This document shows positions 23,142 to 33,997 of a DNA stretch of 64,000 bases, in pieces. Each line of letters begins with the position of its first letter. The first letter of the stretch is position 1. A program made the position numbers and the translations under genes. Source of the stretch: Coniella vitis (Eukaryota; Ascomycota; Sordariomycetes; Diaporthales; Schizoparmaceae); contig WUJK01000009.1 in NCBI GenBank assembly GCA_011317545.1, positions 1,674,001 through 1,738,000 of the forward strand, read 5' to 3'. A model generated the notes under the pieces. The model worked only from the letters and a program-made list of their open reading frames with translations, did no database searches and was not told the origin of the DNA.

Positions 23142-24496
23142 TTTGGTGTTTGTGTGTGTCTTTGTATATGAGATTGGGGGACAGGGATTCAGGAGATGTC
23201 GACGCCAATCTTGACTGGAACCACCTCACTCCTGTCCAGCAAACGACGAGTTGGACTTGGACTTTTGACGAACAAAGGGGCCGCTTTATGCTCCTCCGCA
23301 GATTTCAATGCACAATTCTTGCAGATTATCCTCGTTCCTTGCACTTTGGGCCTGGCTCAACTGTGCTTGTCTCTTCTTCCTTCCCTCGTGCGACCAACGG
23401 CTTTTTTCTCCCTCCGTTTGGATATAGGCTGACCAATGATTTGAGGGCCTACTTTTGAAGGTGATGAGGTCAGTCTTGTGCGTGCTAACTCCAGGATTCC
23501 GTTTGCTTGCTTTGTTCGTTTGCCAGTTCCGAATGGGAGAGAAGATGTGCAGATGAAATTTCTCGACTCAGTGCATGAGCGGGCGGGGCCCCCATCTTGC
23601 AGGCAAACTTTCTCTCTCACCTCTTTTTTTTTTTTTTCTTCCTTTTTTTGGGGGCAGATGCTTGTATCGGCTGGCACGTACCTGTTTGTTTATCCTTGAG
23701 CTCACACTGCAGCAGTTTCTCTCCGAGCCTCGCTTGAAGGAAGGTTTTTCAAAGGCAATCCAAAGCTCAAGCAATTGCGTTGCTTTGAGGTTTCGGCAGA
23801 ATAATCATGGTGAGGTTGCCTGTTGGTGACAAGGTGAATGAGAGAAAGTGAGTGGGTTGGTGGTCTGTGCGAGTTTGCTGCAACGCAATCATGCTGACAC
23901 TGTCAAAGCAGTGGGCTCTTTAAATACCAAGGGTTAGGGTTTGAGATTAATGTCAAAAGTGGAAATACTATGTAAGAATGTCACGTCATATGCTCAACAC
24001 TGGCCTCAATTTCAACCTCCATTTATTTTATAGCACTGCTCCTCAATAAATAATGACCAAAAAATTAAGTAACTCTCCCAGTCCAGACAACAAACTTTTC
24101 AAGTCTCAAACGCCAGAAAATGCCATCTAGAGCGCTACCCAAAACCCAAAGTAGACTCCAGGCCCAATGCAAAAAACACACGTCCAGCAAGAAGAACAAA
24201 AACACCCTCTTGCCCCGCGCCTTGCCTTTTGCCAGAAGATTAAAACCCGGTCAAGTCGAAGTAGCACAGCTGGGAAGCAAAAACGCCAATCAATCGCCTG
24301 GCTCGCAAAAAACGTCGTATGTCTAAGCGTCATGTCGTCAAAAGGTGTGGATCGCAGTTCCCCACGCCTCCTCACAATTCTCGGTGCACTACCGAGGTTC
24401 CCCTTTCCTATTGTGTCTTGTCGTAATATAGACCCGAATCGTCGTCAAACACGAGTCGCGCCGAGTCGCCTCGACTAATGCCGTAGCAGAGAACTC
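23142..24496. other. Gap upstream of CNS1 and downstream of the transporter
   Basis: Both flanking genes run leftward, so this holds the CNS1 promoter and the transporter 3' region. It contains a T-run and G-run (23626-23655) and one TACTATGTA motif at 23966-23974. A single telomere-like GGGTTAGGG at 23931-23939 is isolated. No gene is visible. Confidence 0.7.
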
Positions 24497-26390
24497 CTAG
24501 GCCTCCTCATCGTCTGAGTCGATGGCCACAATCGTCACAGTATGCTGCGTCTTGGGCTGCGCAATGAGGCTCTGTGTCTCGCTGCACTGGTGGTCCACCG
24601 CCTTGGGTCGCTCAATCGAAAAGCACTGGAATGACCCAGCCACCGCGATGAGAGCACTTCCCCACCAGGCCACGGCTGTGCAGTCCATCCGGCTGCCCAG
24701 GGTGTAAAGGTATCCTGCAACCGGAGGTGCGATCATTCGGCATGCAGCACCAGCACTGGCAGCAAATCCGTTGACTTTTCCGAGCATACCAGAGCTTGGT
24801 GTCGCTTCTTTGAGCAGAATGAGGATGAGCGGGTACACAATGATCGAAAAAACGTCCCGAATGGTCAGGCAGATGTAGAGTGCAGGATAAAGGAGAGATT
24901 CCGGCACCCAAATAAGACCGGGCATCAAGAGGCAGGCTATAGGGTGAAGCACCGTCACAATGATGAAGAGACGGGATACTCCAATCTTGGCCGCAGCAAT
25001 AGGGAAGATGACCGCCTGGATGAACAAGGCAATAACTCCGTTGAAGGCCATGATGACACCGACAGCATTCATAGAGAGGCCGAGGCCACCAGGGAAGTAG
25101 AGCAAATCGCGCCCAGGAATAAAATGCGACAGGTTGACTCGTTCATCTTCGAAAAAAATGGGGAGGAGGTGGTCGTAGCACATGGCGTGGTAAGTCTTTC
25201 GAACCGAGCAAAGTCAGCAATCAGGCTGTCTGGGCAGCGGTTATGATATTACTCGACGAGACCCGCAATGACTTACATAAATGGACAGGCTGATGACAAT
25301 GGCCATGATCCGCTTGTTGGAAAAGAGCTTGTACGTGTCTGCCTTCTCGATCTGCTCAAGCGGCTGCGCTGCCTCTGGATTCTGGTCTCGAAAAGTGCCA
25401 TACGCCGGAGCACGGATATCCACAGCAGGCCGCTTCATGGCATCAGATGTCTCGCTAAGAGGTGTCTCCTCCGAGACAAAGACTTCCTCGTGTTCCTCAT
25501 CCAAATCCAGAGGGCGAATGTCTGGGTGCGTCTCTTGGAGCAAAAAGTATCCGAGGATGATGCTTACAAAGAGCAATGCAGCGCAAATCAAGTTGGGGAG
25601 AAGGTAGGGAAACCTGTCAAACAGAGATCCTCGAGGGAACAGATCCGGCCAAGTTTCATGAGGGTCGGCAAAGGTGCCTCCAATGCATGGACCGACAATG
25701 GTGCCGACAGACCAGACGAAGGGCATGATCGAGTACGCGCGAGCTAAAGAGAGGAAAAGAACAGTTAATTGACAATCAATATGGGAAGCTGGACCGCCAT
25801 TGTGCGCCAAGATTTAGACTCACGTTCCTAACCATTGTCAGCATCAAAATATTGAGTTCTGCAAGACCGGTACCAAACTTACGTGTTCAGGCTTCTTGAC
25901 GAGCTCACCGACCATGGTCTGGATAACGCCAATGTTTCCATTCAAGGCACCGCCAACCAGACGTCCCAGCAATGCGACCCAGATGTTGGTAGCAAAGCCG
26001 AGGGCGACCATGCTGATCATGGTGCCAGCGCAGCCAAATAAGAGGACCGGCTTGCGGCCGATGCGATCCGAAACACCACCCCAGTACATGCCCATCACGG
26101 CCTCGGCGAGGGCAAAGGAGGAAATGAGGAGGCCCGAGTAGGTCGAGGCATCTTCTTCGTTGCCGACCTTGAACCTCTTGACAAGCTGCCAGGCATATGG
26201 AAAGACGGAGGTGAGCGCAATGGGCTCTGCCAGACGAACAATGGCTGTGGCACGGTGTTAACAGGCAATATTTCATGGCTCAAAGTCTGACACGTTGCAG
26301 ACAGGAGACCAGATGCTTACCGAGGAGGAACAGCTGTAGGGTGGGGAAGTCGTCCGGGTTGCGGAGAGACCTCTGTTTCGTTAGGTTCAT
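24497..26390 (-). CDS. Major facilitator superfamily transporter (DHA1/Tet-like) with a 4-nt exon
   Basis: Exons on the minus strand are 26390-26321, 26244-25883, 25827-25824 (only GAAC), 25743-25277 and 25195-24497, giving 533 residues. The first half has the motif-A loop GGVSDRIGRKPVLLFG and the segment NGNIGVIQTMVGELVKKPEH. The second has MPFVWSVGTIVGPCIGGTFADP, SIYTYHAMCYDHLLPIFFED and about six more hydrophobic helices. A charged central loop separates the two six-helix halves. The tiny exon supplies the E and first base of the P codon in PEH-EPRAYS, a conserved segment of this fungal family. Both its flanking introns (25828-25882 and 25744-25823) have GTAAGT and GTGAGT donors and TTAG acceptors. 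The family is often annotated as a zinc-induced-facilitator-like or multidrug permease. Substrate unknown; plasma or vacuolar membrane expected. Confidence 0.9.
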
Positions 26391-26616
26391 TGCCCGAGAT
26401 GAAGTATGTTCACTCTTACAACTCGGCGACACAAGCACAATGGCAAGTGGGACCCAAGCTCAAGGGCAAAGTGTATGTGCGCGTGCCTATGTGCAGGCAA
26501 GCAGGCAAGCGAGCAAAGGAATGCTTTCGCTCCAAGAGACGCTGGCGGCGACGATGGTGGAAGGGCGCAAAGGGACCGGCGCAGGCCAGACGGTGGCTGG
26601 AGCCCAGGGAAAGATT

Positions 26617-26628
26617 GGTATATATACC
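26617..26628 (-). promoter_or_regulatory. Probable TATA element of the transporter gene
   Basis: GGTATATATACC, a perfect palindrome, lies 227-238 bp upstream of the transporter ATG. Position and composition fit a TATA box; nothing else supports it. Confidence 0.4.
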
Positions 26629-28810
26629 GAGTATGGACTGATGAATTCAGAAAAGGATAAGGACGGACGAGAACAGGTTCGGCACGCAACCGGGAGTGTC
26701 TGGACAGCTGTGTGCAGCGGTGCACGCAGCAGGCGGGAGGGTAGATAGATCACCGAAAAGAGAGCACAGAGGGAGCGGATTGTCGTCACTGGCGAAGAGA
26801 TGGGATGGGACGGAATCGTCAGTACAGGACAGGACGAGCAGCCGCAAGAGATAAATATTCGAGTCGTGTGTCGAGGCTAGGGTACAGTGAAGCACAGTGC
26901 GCAAGCATCACACTGGGTACAAGTCCGGGGGGCAGCCGAGGACTGCGGGTGAGCTAGTACAGTTTGGGGGTAGTTCTGGGCGATATCAACGGGCACATGG
27001 GCCTTGGCCTGTGCAGTCTGGCTGTCTGGGTTGCTGCCCCAACGTGCCTTCCTTTGGGGGGAGAGCAGAAGAAGGATTTTCTTTGCTGGACAAGCAGGAG
27101 CGAGAGGAGAGTTGCGCCGAACGAACAGGAGACTGGGCTGGGTGAAAACCAAGAGGCAGCAGGTACGAGATCAGTGGCTTCCATGAATTGGAGAAAGAGT
27201 CCGCAACCACAAACTCAAATATTTCGCTTGGGTTCGCAGCAAGAGAACGAAGGGCAACTTGGCAGCGGTGAGAAGGAGGAGAAGTCGTCTCACGGCCATG
27301 TGCACATGTTTTTGGCCTGGCTAGCATAAAAAGCGAGATAAGCGTCCGTAGGTAGCAGAGAAGACACAAGGTCCATAGTAATAGACCGGTCCAGATGGCA
27401 TGCCTCGGGGTGCAAGAGCAATAGTGGGCACACCTGTAGCCGTATCTTGGCTAGCCTTTTTCCTGTCTGCTTGCTACTATGTATGGAGTAAGTATCATAG
27501 TAGGCTAAATTCGTTGAATGGCAGGGGAAAGAGTGGCTAGTGATTAGAGGAGCGACCTTCGTCTGGGCTCTGCTATTAGTGGCATGCACGACTGCGGACA
27601 GCCAGGGGGGACGGACGATCCCACCTGCAGGCGGGGCAGCATAGTGCACGGTACACAGAAGTACTAGGTACTATGCACGCGGCTAGGCCATCTCAGGTTC
27701 ACACCACACATTTTGTGAAGGAGGAGAGATGGTTTTTTCGAAGAAACACAATCAAGCAGATACTTTTCCAAGGACATGCAAAACTGGTAAAATTCGAAAC
27801 AGTAAATGGTAACAAGCTTTCCTTATCATCTCCTATTTTCCCTTCATCTTCGTCTAGTGTCTTCCTACCAATAAGAGAAGCAAAATAAAAAAGAAACCAA
27901 GAGTAAACCATAGTGCTATTGCCCCGCTGACGGCTCGACGATCGGAAGTCGGTCGGCAACTGCTCTCGGTGCATTGCCAGAACCAGCAAAGACTCGGAAA
28001 GAGCGAATGAGCATGTGAGTGGCAGAGGGCAAGAGGCGCCACAAGGCCAAACCACGGCTCTGCAGAGAGTTACATAGTAGTAGCTGAAACGTGCTCAGCA
28101 GACGGCGAGATTCTATTTTGCTGATGCAGCTGCCCAGGCACCACAGTCCTGTGAAAAATGTCAATGTCAAGCAATTTCTTTTGCGCGACTTGTATCTTCC
28201 AACTGGGTGCGGTTGTCCGTCTGTGACCACAGATAACAGCCAGAATTATGCGAGTGCAACCGGCCTCTGGCCGGGGCCATTGGCTGATTGGTGTCCTGCG
28301 TGCATTTCTCGTACGAGAGAGCGCGAGAGCGCGAGCGGGCAAGGCAGGCCAGGCCAGGATCAGGGCGCTTGGGGGCCGTGACCAGGACCGGGCAGCCTGG
28401 GCCGCGATCGGGCTGCGCTAGAGCACATCGACAGTTGCACGCAGCAACACAGTGGCAGGCTGAAGAAATGTACTCACTGTGCTGAAACCAGAGGGAGACT
28501 CGGTTCAATTCAACTCCATCAACGTTGCATCCTGGCCAAACGCGTGCGTGTGACTCGAGCAGGGCATTGACGCCCGGACGTCTACTCTCACACGGGCATA
28601 GCCTCGCCTCTCGCCACCGGAAATGTGCATGCAAATCATGACAGAATGCCTCACCACGCAATAAGGATGCATGCACCTGCAGTTGCACAAGCAAGCCAAA
28701 TCTCTTTCTTGTATAACGCGACGGTTTTGCTGGATCGAGGACGGACTTGGACACTTGCTGATCTCTGATTGCCAAATTACGTACCATGTAGTGGATCGCT
28801 TTTCTGCTGC

Positions 28811-28860
28811 TGGCTGTGGCTGTGGCTGTGGCTGTGGCTGTGCGTGTGGTTGTGGCTTTT
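28811..28860. repeat. (GGCTGT)n hexanucleotide repeat
   Basis: About five GGCTGT units followed by degenerate GTGTGG units. It makes the minus-strand frame here read as repeated Gln/Pro or Thr/Ala, which is a reason not to call a gene. Confidence 0.85.
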
Positions 28861-30027
28861 GGCTGTGTGCTGCGCGCTGCGTGCTGGGTGCTGCAGCAAA
28901 TGGGCCAAGCAAGGGTGACCGAAATCCGCAGTCGGCGCGCGCTATCGGCACAACCATTTCTTGGGCAGGTGGGCAAGCGGAAGCAGACTGCCCGAAGCAG
29001 CAGCCGAGCAAGGCTGGGGGCAGATCCAGAAGTAACGGATTCATCCATCCGCCTTGCTATTGGTATAAGCCAAGACCAACAACAACCTGCGCCCACAACG
29101 GCAAAATATATACATAGTACTGCAAGTATGATCTCCAAATGCATACTAACAAGAACAGAGACCAACCAGAGCTCAGGATTCCAAATGCGGCTCAACACGA
29201 CCCTGGTCGCAGTGATGCAACCCCTGCTCATCCCCGGATTGTGACCCACCCTCCCTTTGTCGCCATCGTGGGGGTAACTTTTGGCATTGGAGATGTGCTA
29301 TGATCAGATTGGCCTGCCCCATTGTTAGCCATACAAAACCCCACGGTATATCCCTCTCACAGCAAGCACGCAATTGCTATACATAGTACAAGGTACACAA
29401 GCTTGACAAGGCATCACGGTGTGTGCTTGCTCAGAATGGTATGGACCGGCGCCATTTCCTAATTTCTTGGGTTCTTCTTCCGAGACAAAACCACGCGGCG
29501 CGGTTACTCCCGCTTTTGCATTCTTTTGCTAGTGCTAGTTCCTCAGTCAGGACGTGCATGCTTGATAGACTATTTTATACTTTGAAAAAGAGCCGCACTA
29601 GCCTGCAAGATCTATCTGAAGGGTGGTAGTTTTCTACACACAATGACTGCACATACCTGAACGAAAACGTAAAGTAAGGAGTGTCATCTGCAGAGCACAA
29701 AATCAAAGTCTTTGCCCCTTATCGCAAGGCTGCCCAATCGGCACCTTCTTTTCCTCGCCTGGTGGCAGAATAACAATCGTGATTGCTGAGGCGATTGCAG
29801 ATGCAGCAGTTCTCCATTATGCAGTTTCACATCTCTCAGATATGCATGCTGCCCTGGGCTGCAGCTTCAAACCGCTCCGTTGCTGAGCAGCCACGTGGTT
29901 GTTCTGCGCACCTCACCCAAGCTTTTCCTAATTGGATGCACAACACAACATGACACGCCACGACACAGCACGGCGTGCCACTTTGGCACATCAAAACCTG
30001 ACCATCTCTGGGTGAGGAGCCCTTTGT

Positions 30028-30077
30028 TGGCTGGCTGGCTGACCGGCTGACCGGCTGGCTGGCTGGCTGGCTGGCTG
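30028..30077. repeat. (GGCT)n tetranucleotide repeat
   Basis: About a dozen GGCT units, interrupted twice by GACC, about 220 bp upstream of the F-box-like gene start. Confidence 0.9.
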
Positions 30078-30297
30078 ATTCGCTGCCCTGTTTACTTAGT
30101 GGGCTACTGTTTGGATGTACACAGCAAGTCGCAGCCTCTCAGAGTGGTTCCCCAACCCTGGCTGCACATGACAGCAGCAACGCCAACAACTTCAACCTCA
30201 ACTCAACCGCAACCTCCTTCTCAAGTCATTTGCCTTGGAGTGAGTTTACTTCTCTCTTTTGGCATCGCTCATTCGTCCTCTCGCCCGCCCGCCAAAA

Positions 30298-31938
30298 ATG
30301 TGTCTTACCACCACCGATTCCGACAAGCCCTTTCTCGCGCGCATCCGTCCGCGACTTTCGCGCCCCAAACCAGCTCCATCACCAAGCCATCGACATCATC
30401 GTCACCACCATGCCACGCCGACTACCGATCACGCCTCAGGTTCTCCAGTGCCTACTATGACCACAGCCGCAGCCACAAACACAGACACAGACCCAGCAGC
30501 ACACCAGCGTCGCCCAGCCCCCACCTCCTTCCTCTCCCTCCCCACCGAGATCCGCCTCAAGATCTACCGCTTCCTCTTTGCCGACATCGCCGCCAGCCTG
30601 ACAGACAACCTCTTCGCCACCTTCCTCATCTCGGACAACACCTACGACACCACGTCCAGCCACAAGCAAGCCTGCCAGTGGACCGTCCAAGGCGGCTGCG
30701 CCCGTGTCACAATGACCACCTGGATGTGCCGCGACCACGGCGACGCCATGCAATACCTCAACTCCCGCAGCGTCTTCCTGCAGCCCAAACTGCTGCGCTT
30801 CTTTGGCCTTTCACGGTTTGAACTTGCTTTGATCCAGCACCCCAGGTTCAAGGCTGCCGTGGACAGGGCGGCAGCAGCGTCGGCGGCAGAGGCAGCAGCA
30901 GTCACTACCAACTCGGCCAACAATGACCACGACTACGGACACAACCAGCCAGCGTTTCGGCTGGGAACCGGCCTCACGCCCATCCTCTCCACCAACCGCC
31001 TCATCGCCTCCGAAGCCCTCGATGTCCTCTGCCAGTGCGCCGAGTTCGTCATCACCATCACAGGCCGCCCCGAGGCAGACGTGGGCCTGCGCGACGTCTA
31101 CACGCACATCAAGGGCATGGACAGTCCGCATCTCTTACTCGCGAGTCGCATCAAACTGAACATCCTGCCCTACCAGGGCCTCCCTTTTGAAAACACGCGT
31201 GCTTTGCTTCTCCCCACCATCCCCACCACGGCCACGGTTGGGTCCGATTCCGCTGCTGCTGAGGGTGCACCGTCCCCCAACTCCTCCTCCTCCGCCCGGC
31301 CCCCGTCACCTTCCAGGGCGTCCTCGCCCTTTGCGGCACGATACCCAGCGGGGTCCAACAACGCAGCGAGCACAGCGGCACGGCTGCTCAGCCGCCTCGA
31401 AGCCGTGCTGGACGTGCTTGCGCTCAACTCCAAGTTGCAGTGCCTGGCAGTCTACATTGACCACTCGTGTGTCTTGTTCCGCGGTGTCAATCAAGACTGC
31501 GCTTCCCGTATCCTGGACAGGATCCAATCCAAGCTTGGCGCAAGGGCGAATCGAGGTGCATGCAGGGTCAAGATTTATTTGGGGGACATCCCCGAGGATG
31601 CGTTGAGTGAGGAGAGGGTGAGGGAGGCCGCGGGTGCTGTGAATGGGTATGTCCAAGGTTTTTTTCTTCTTTTTTTTCTTCTTTTTTTTTTCTTCTTTAT
31701 CTTTCTCTTCATCTGGTCCTCCCCGCCTTTGACGTTCCAGGTTCTCATCTTCATGATATTTCACCTCGAGAAAGTGGAAAGAAATGGTTGTTTTACAGAG
31801 CCTGCCCTGTTCGCTAACTCATTCTTGTGTGAAAACCAAATTGATAGGGAATTCTTGGGACGTGGATACAAAGTCCTTCAACCTACTCGTCTGCGGTACA
31901 AGGCCAACTCGGCGAGTCGACGGCTGTGGAGGGTTTGA
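30298..31938 (+). CDS. F-box / 2EXR-like fungal protein, function unknown
   Basis: Exon 1 runs 30298-31646 from an ATG in CAAAAATG context, and a GTATGT donor follows. Exon 2 is modelled as 31848-31938, giving 479 residues. The intron (31647-31847) is 201 nt, a multiple of three, so the frame also stays open unspliced. Its T-rich content, which would read as a run of Phe/Leu, favours splicing. After a basic, Pro-rich N terminus the segment TSFLSLPTEIRLKIYRFLF (near residue 80) matches the LPxEIRxxIYxxL pattern that opens fungal F-box-like and 2EXR proteins. The next 350 residues look folded, broken by an Ala-rich and a Ser/Pro-rich insert. The C terminus is uncertain: an acceptor at 31801 would instead give a NSWDVDTKSFNLLVC ending. 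The family has many paralogues in fungi and no known catalytic role. Confidence 0.7.
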   Translation: MCLTTTDSDKPFLARIRPRLSRPKPAPSPSHRHHRHHHATPTTDHASGSPVPTMTTAAATNTDTDPAAHQRRPAPTSFLSLPTEIRLKIYRFLFADIAASLTDNLFATFLISDNTYDTTSSHKQACQWTVQGGCARVTMTTWMCRDHGDAMQYLNSRSVFLQPKLLRFFGLSRFELALIQHPRFKAAVDRAAAASAAEAAAVTTNSANNDHDYGHNQPAFRLGTGLTPILSTNRLIASEALDVLCQCAEFVITITGRPEADVGLRDVYTHIKGMDSPHLLLASRIKLNILPYQGLPFENTRALLLPTIPTTATVGSDSAAAEGAPSPNSSSSARPPSPSRASSPFAARYPAGSNNAASTAARLLSRLEAVLDVLALNSKLQCLAVYIDHSCVLFRGVNQDCASRILDRIQSKLGARANRGACRVKIYLGDIPEDALSEERVREAAGAVNGYVQGFFLLFFLLFFFFFIFLFIWSSPPLTFQVLIFMIFHLEKVERNGCFTEPALFANSFLCENQIDREFLGRGYKVLQPTRLRYKANSASRRLWRV

Positions 31939-32483
31939 GCGTCCTGAACCTGCACGTCCCTCTATTTTCTTCTTTTCTTCCCCCCCCCCCTCCCCCAACC
32001 TACTCATTTATTGTTCGGTGGTGGTGGTGTGGGGGGGGGGAGCCCGGGTCGTCGAAAAGCAGTTGTACCGCAAAATTAACCCGGTTGTCTCATCGCATGG
32101 GTAACATGGGGTGGTATGATCATGTGCGTTTATTTGTTTGATGCATGGAGATACGCAGAGGACGCGTAATGGGATCTGGAAATGCCTTGTTTTCATGGTA
32201 GCCGACTGCATATGGCGGCGTTTGAGATTTTTGTGGTTGCGACCGAGGTAAATGGTATGCGTGATTGGCTAGAGCACAGGCTTCGCGGCTCAGAGTGTGT
32301 GAGCGGATAGGATAAGTGGTGACAGTTGAGGATACAAGTACCCATGGGTTTTCAGCCCCATTGTGCTCTTCTCTAGTTGATTGTTTGATTGGAGAGGCTC
32401 GGTTCGAGGCCTCGCCTAGAATGAAATGGTACATGCACTCTCGCTGAATACTTGAGCACCACCACGCGTACCTCATCCCCCAT
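31939..32483. other. Convergent gap between the F-box-like gene and inositol monophosphatase
   Basis: This is 3' flanking sequence with a run of C (31981-31990) and a run of G (about 32032-32041). No gene is visible. Confidence 0.75.
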
Positions 32484-32989
32484 CTAATGCGTATACTCCA
32501 TCCTCCCCTCGCCAATCGCATCCCAAAACTCCCTCGCAATGTCCCTCTGCCCCTTCTCATCCGCCGCACCCCGCACCGCCAGGTACACCCTCGCATCCAG
32601 CGCCGGCGGCTCGAAGCTCCCATCCCCAGGCGGATTCCCACTGTACATGACCCCGCCGGCCTCGCGCAGTATACACCAGCCGGCACACACATCCCAAGCA
32701 TAGCAGCCGCCTTCCCAGTAGAGATCGACCTCCCCGCTCGCCACAGCACACAGATTCAGCGCTGCCGAGCCGAGGCTGCGCAGGCTGTGCACCATGCTCC
32801 CGCCCGTCTCTTTGCTTGCGGCGAGGTGGCGGAATACCCGCGTTTTGAGGTCGTAGTTGGGCCCGTCGCGGGAACTGCCCCATTCAATGGCCACGAGGGC
32901 GTTGGCGAGGCCCTGGAGGGGTGGTGCTGTGGCTGATGATGCTGTTCCCTGAGCTGTAGTGGCGGTGATGGTAGTAGGAGTAGAAGTAG

Positions 32990-33024
<35 letters not shown>

Positions 33025-33683
33025 CCACTACTCAAGGGAAGCTTGATTTTCTCGGAAGGAGTGGTTAGCCCGCCCTTTGCAGAGAGTGCGGCGTTGCGCT
33101 GGAGGTACGCGCCGCCACCGCGAATGGCCGTGTAGAGGGTGTCGAGAAAGGGATTGTAGATGACGCCCACGGCGGGTTGGCGGTCGACGGCGAGGCCGAG
33201 AGAGATGCAGGCGTGGGGGAAACCATGGAGGAAGTTTGTGGTGCCGTCAATGGGGTCGACGATGAAGGTTGGGTGGGGGGTGATTTTGGTTTCGCCGGCG
33301 ACGTAGGTTTCTTCGCCGACAAAGGAGAAGGCGGGGTAGAGGCTGGAGAGGCGGGAGGAGACGTGGCGCTCGACGGCTTGGTCTGTTTCGGTGACGATGT
33401 CGACGGCTGAGTGGTGTTGCGTTGTGTTGTGTCAGTGATTGGTGCGAGACGAATGGGATTAAAATGCGACGGCGAATGGTGAGGAGCAGTCGAGGAGACA
33501 CTTCGATGAAGAAATCACGGGGACGGCGAGTTTGAAGTGACAAGAAATCAAGAAAGATGGCTCACAGTTCAACTTGGTATCCGTCTTGATGCTGTTTGGA
33601 TTCGCTGCAGTAATCATTTGCCCTGCCTCAAAGGCAATGGCCACGAGGTTATCGTGAATTTCCTGGAGGTTGATATCTGCCAT
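32484..33683 (-). CDS. Inositol monophosphatase family phosphatase
   Basis: Mg2+-dependent, Li+-sensitive family that releases free myo-inositol from inositol monophosphate. Exons 33683-33566 and 33406-32484 give 346 residues. The 159-nt intron restores KLNSVDIVTETDQAVE. Metal-binding residues are present: GEE (70-72), DPIDGTTNF (90-98) and WDVCAG in the C-terminal third. An insert absent from typical members (about residues 140-180) is rich in Ser/Thr and contains a run of ten serines. It is encoded by an AGC repeat at 32994-33022 and sits between a surface segment and the LANALVAIEWG strand, so it is probably a loop. Related fungal proteins include the quinate-cluster gene QutG/qa-X, but no quinate genes lie nearby, so plain inositol or nucleotide phosphatase activity is the better guess. 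Confidence 0.92.
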
Positions 33684-33835
33684 CTTTTCTGGCAACCCAC
33701 TCTCTCTGGTCTTCTCTTGGGTTTGAGCTGCGTGAATGTATGAGAGTCTGGTTTGCTCGCAGTAAACAAATTGTTGAGATGAACGGTGCTGACGATGTTT
33801 GTAAGTACAGAAGTGAGATGAAGCGAGCGAGTGAG

Positions 33836-33841
33836 TTTATA
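33836..33841 (-). promoter_or_regulatory. Probable TATA box of inositol monophosphatase
   Basis: TATAAA on the minus strand, 153-158 bp upstream of the ATG at 33683. Assigned from position and sequence only. Confidence 0.45.
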
Positions 33842-33931
33842 CGTAGTACCCGCTGAAGCTCTTACAGAGCCAAGGGCACCATGACAGGGCTTAGCTATGG
33901 ATACCCCTGTTCTGGAGTGTTTGCGTAACAA

Positions 33932-33997
33932 GTACCTTCGTACCTTGGAAGTACCTTGGTACTTAGCTGGGGATCTTGATAGACTGCCCCAGAGTAC
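33932..33997. repeat. Small GTAC cluster
   Basis: Five GTAC tetramers in 66 bp, three of them in GTACCTTGG or GTACCTTCG context. A TACATAGTA motif lies 30 bp away. Similar in style to the larger island at 14951-15225. Confidence 0.75.

Larger units (their letters stand above)
26391..30297. other. 3.9 kb divergent gap between the transporter and the F-box-like gene
   Basis: No gene could be supported. A 360-codon minus-strand frame at 28167-29249 has no recognisable domain and overlaps a hexanucleotide repeat. The gap holds four TACATAGTA-family motifs (27475-27483, 28071-28079, 29111-29120, 29380-29389), a TATA element for the transporter, a GGCTGT repeat (28811-28860) and a GGCT repeat (30028-30077). 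Confidence 0.65.

Noticed and set aside
23931..23939. Telomere-like GGGTTAGGG
   Set aside because: It is one and a half units only, in an ordinary intergenic gap, with no array.
28167..29249. 360-codon minus-strand frame
   Set aside because: It crosses a GGCTGT hexanucleotide repeat and two of the dispersed motifs, and it has no recognisable domain or ATG context that helps.
32385..32420. GGTTCGAGGCC stretch resembling a tRNA T arm
   Set aside because: The flanks do not form a T stem, acceptor stem or D arm. No tRNA could be supported anywhere in the window.
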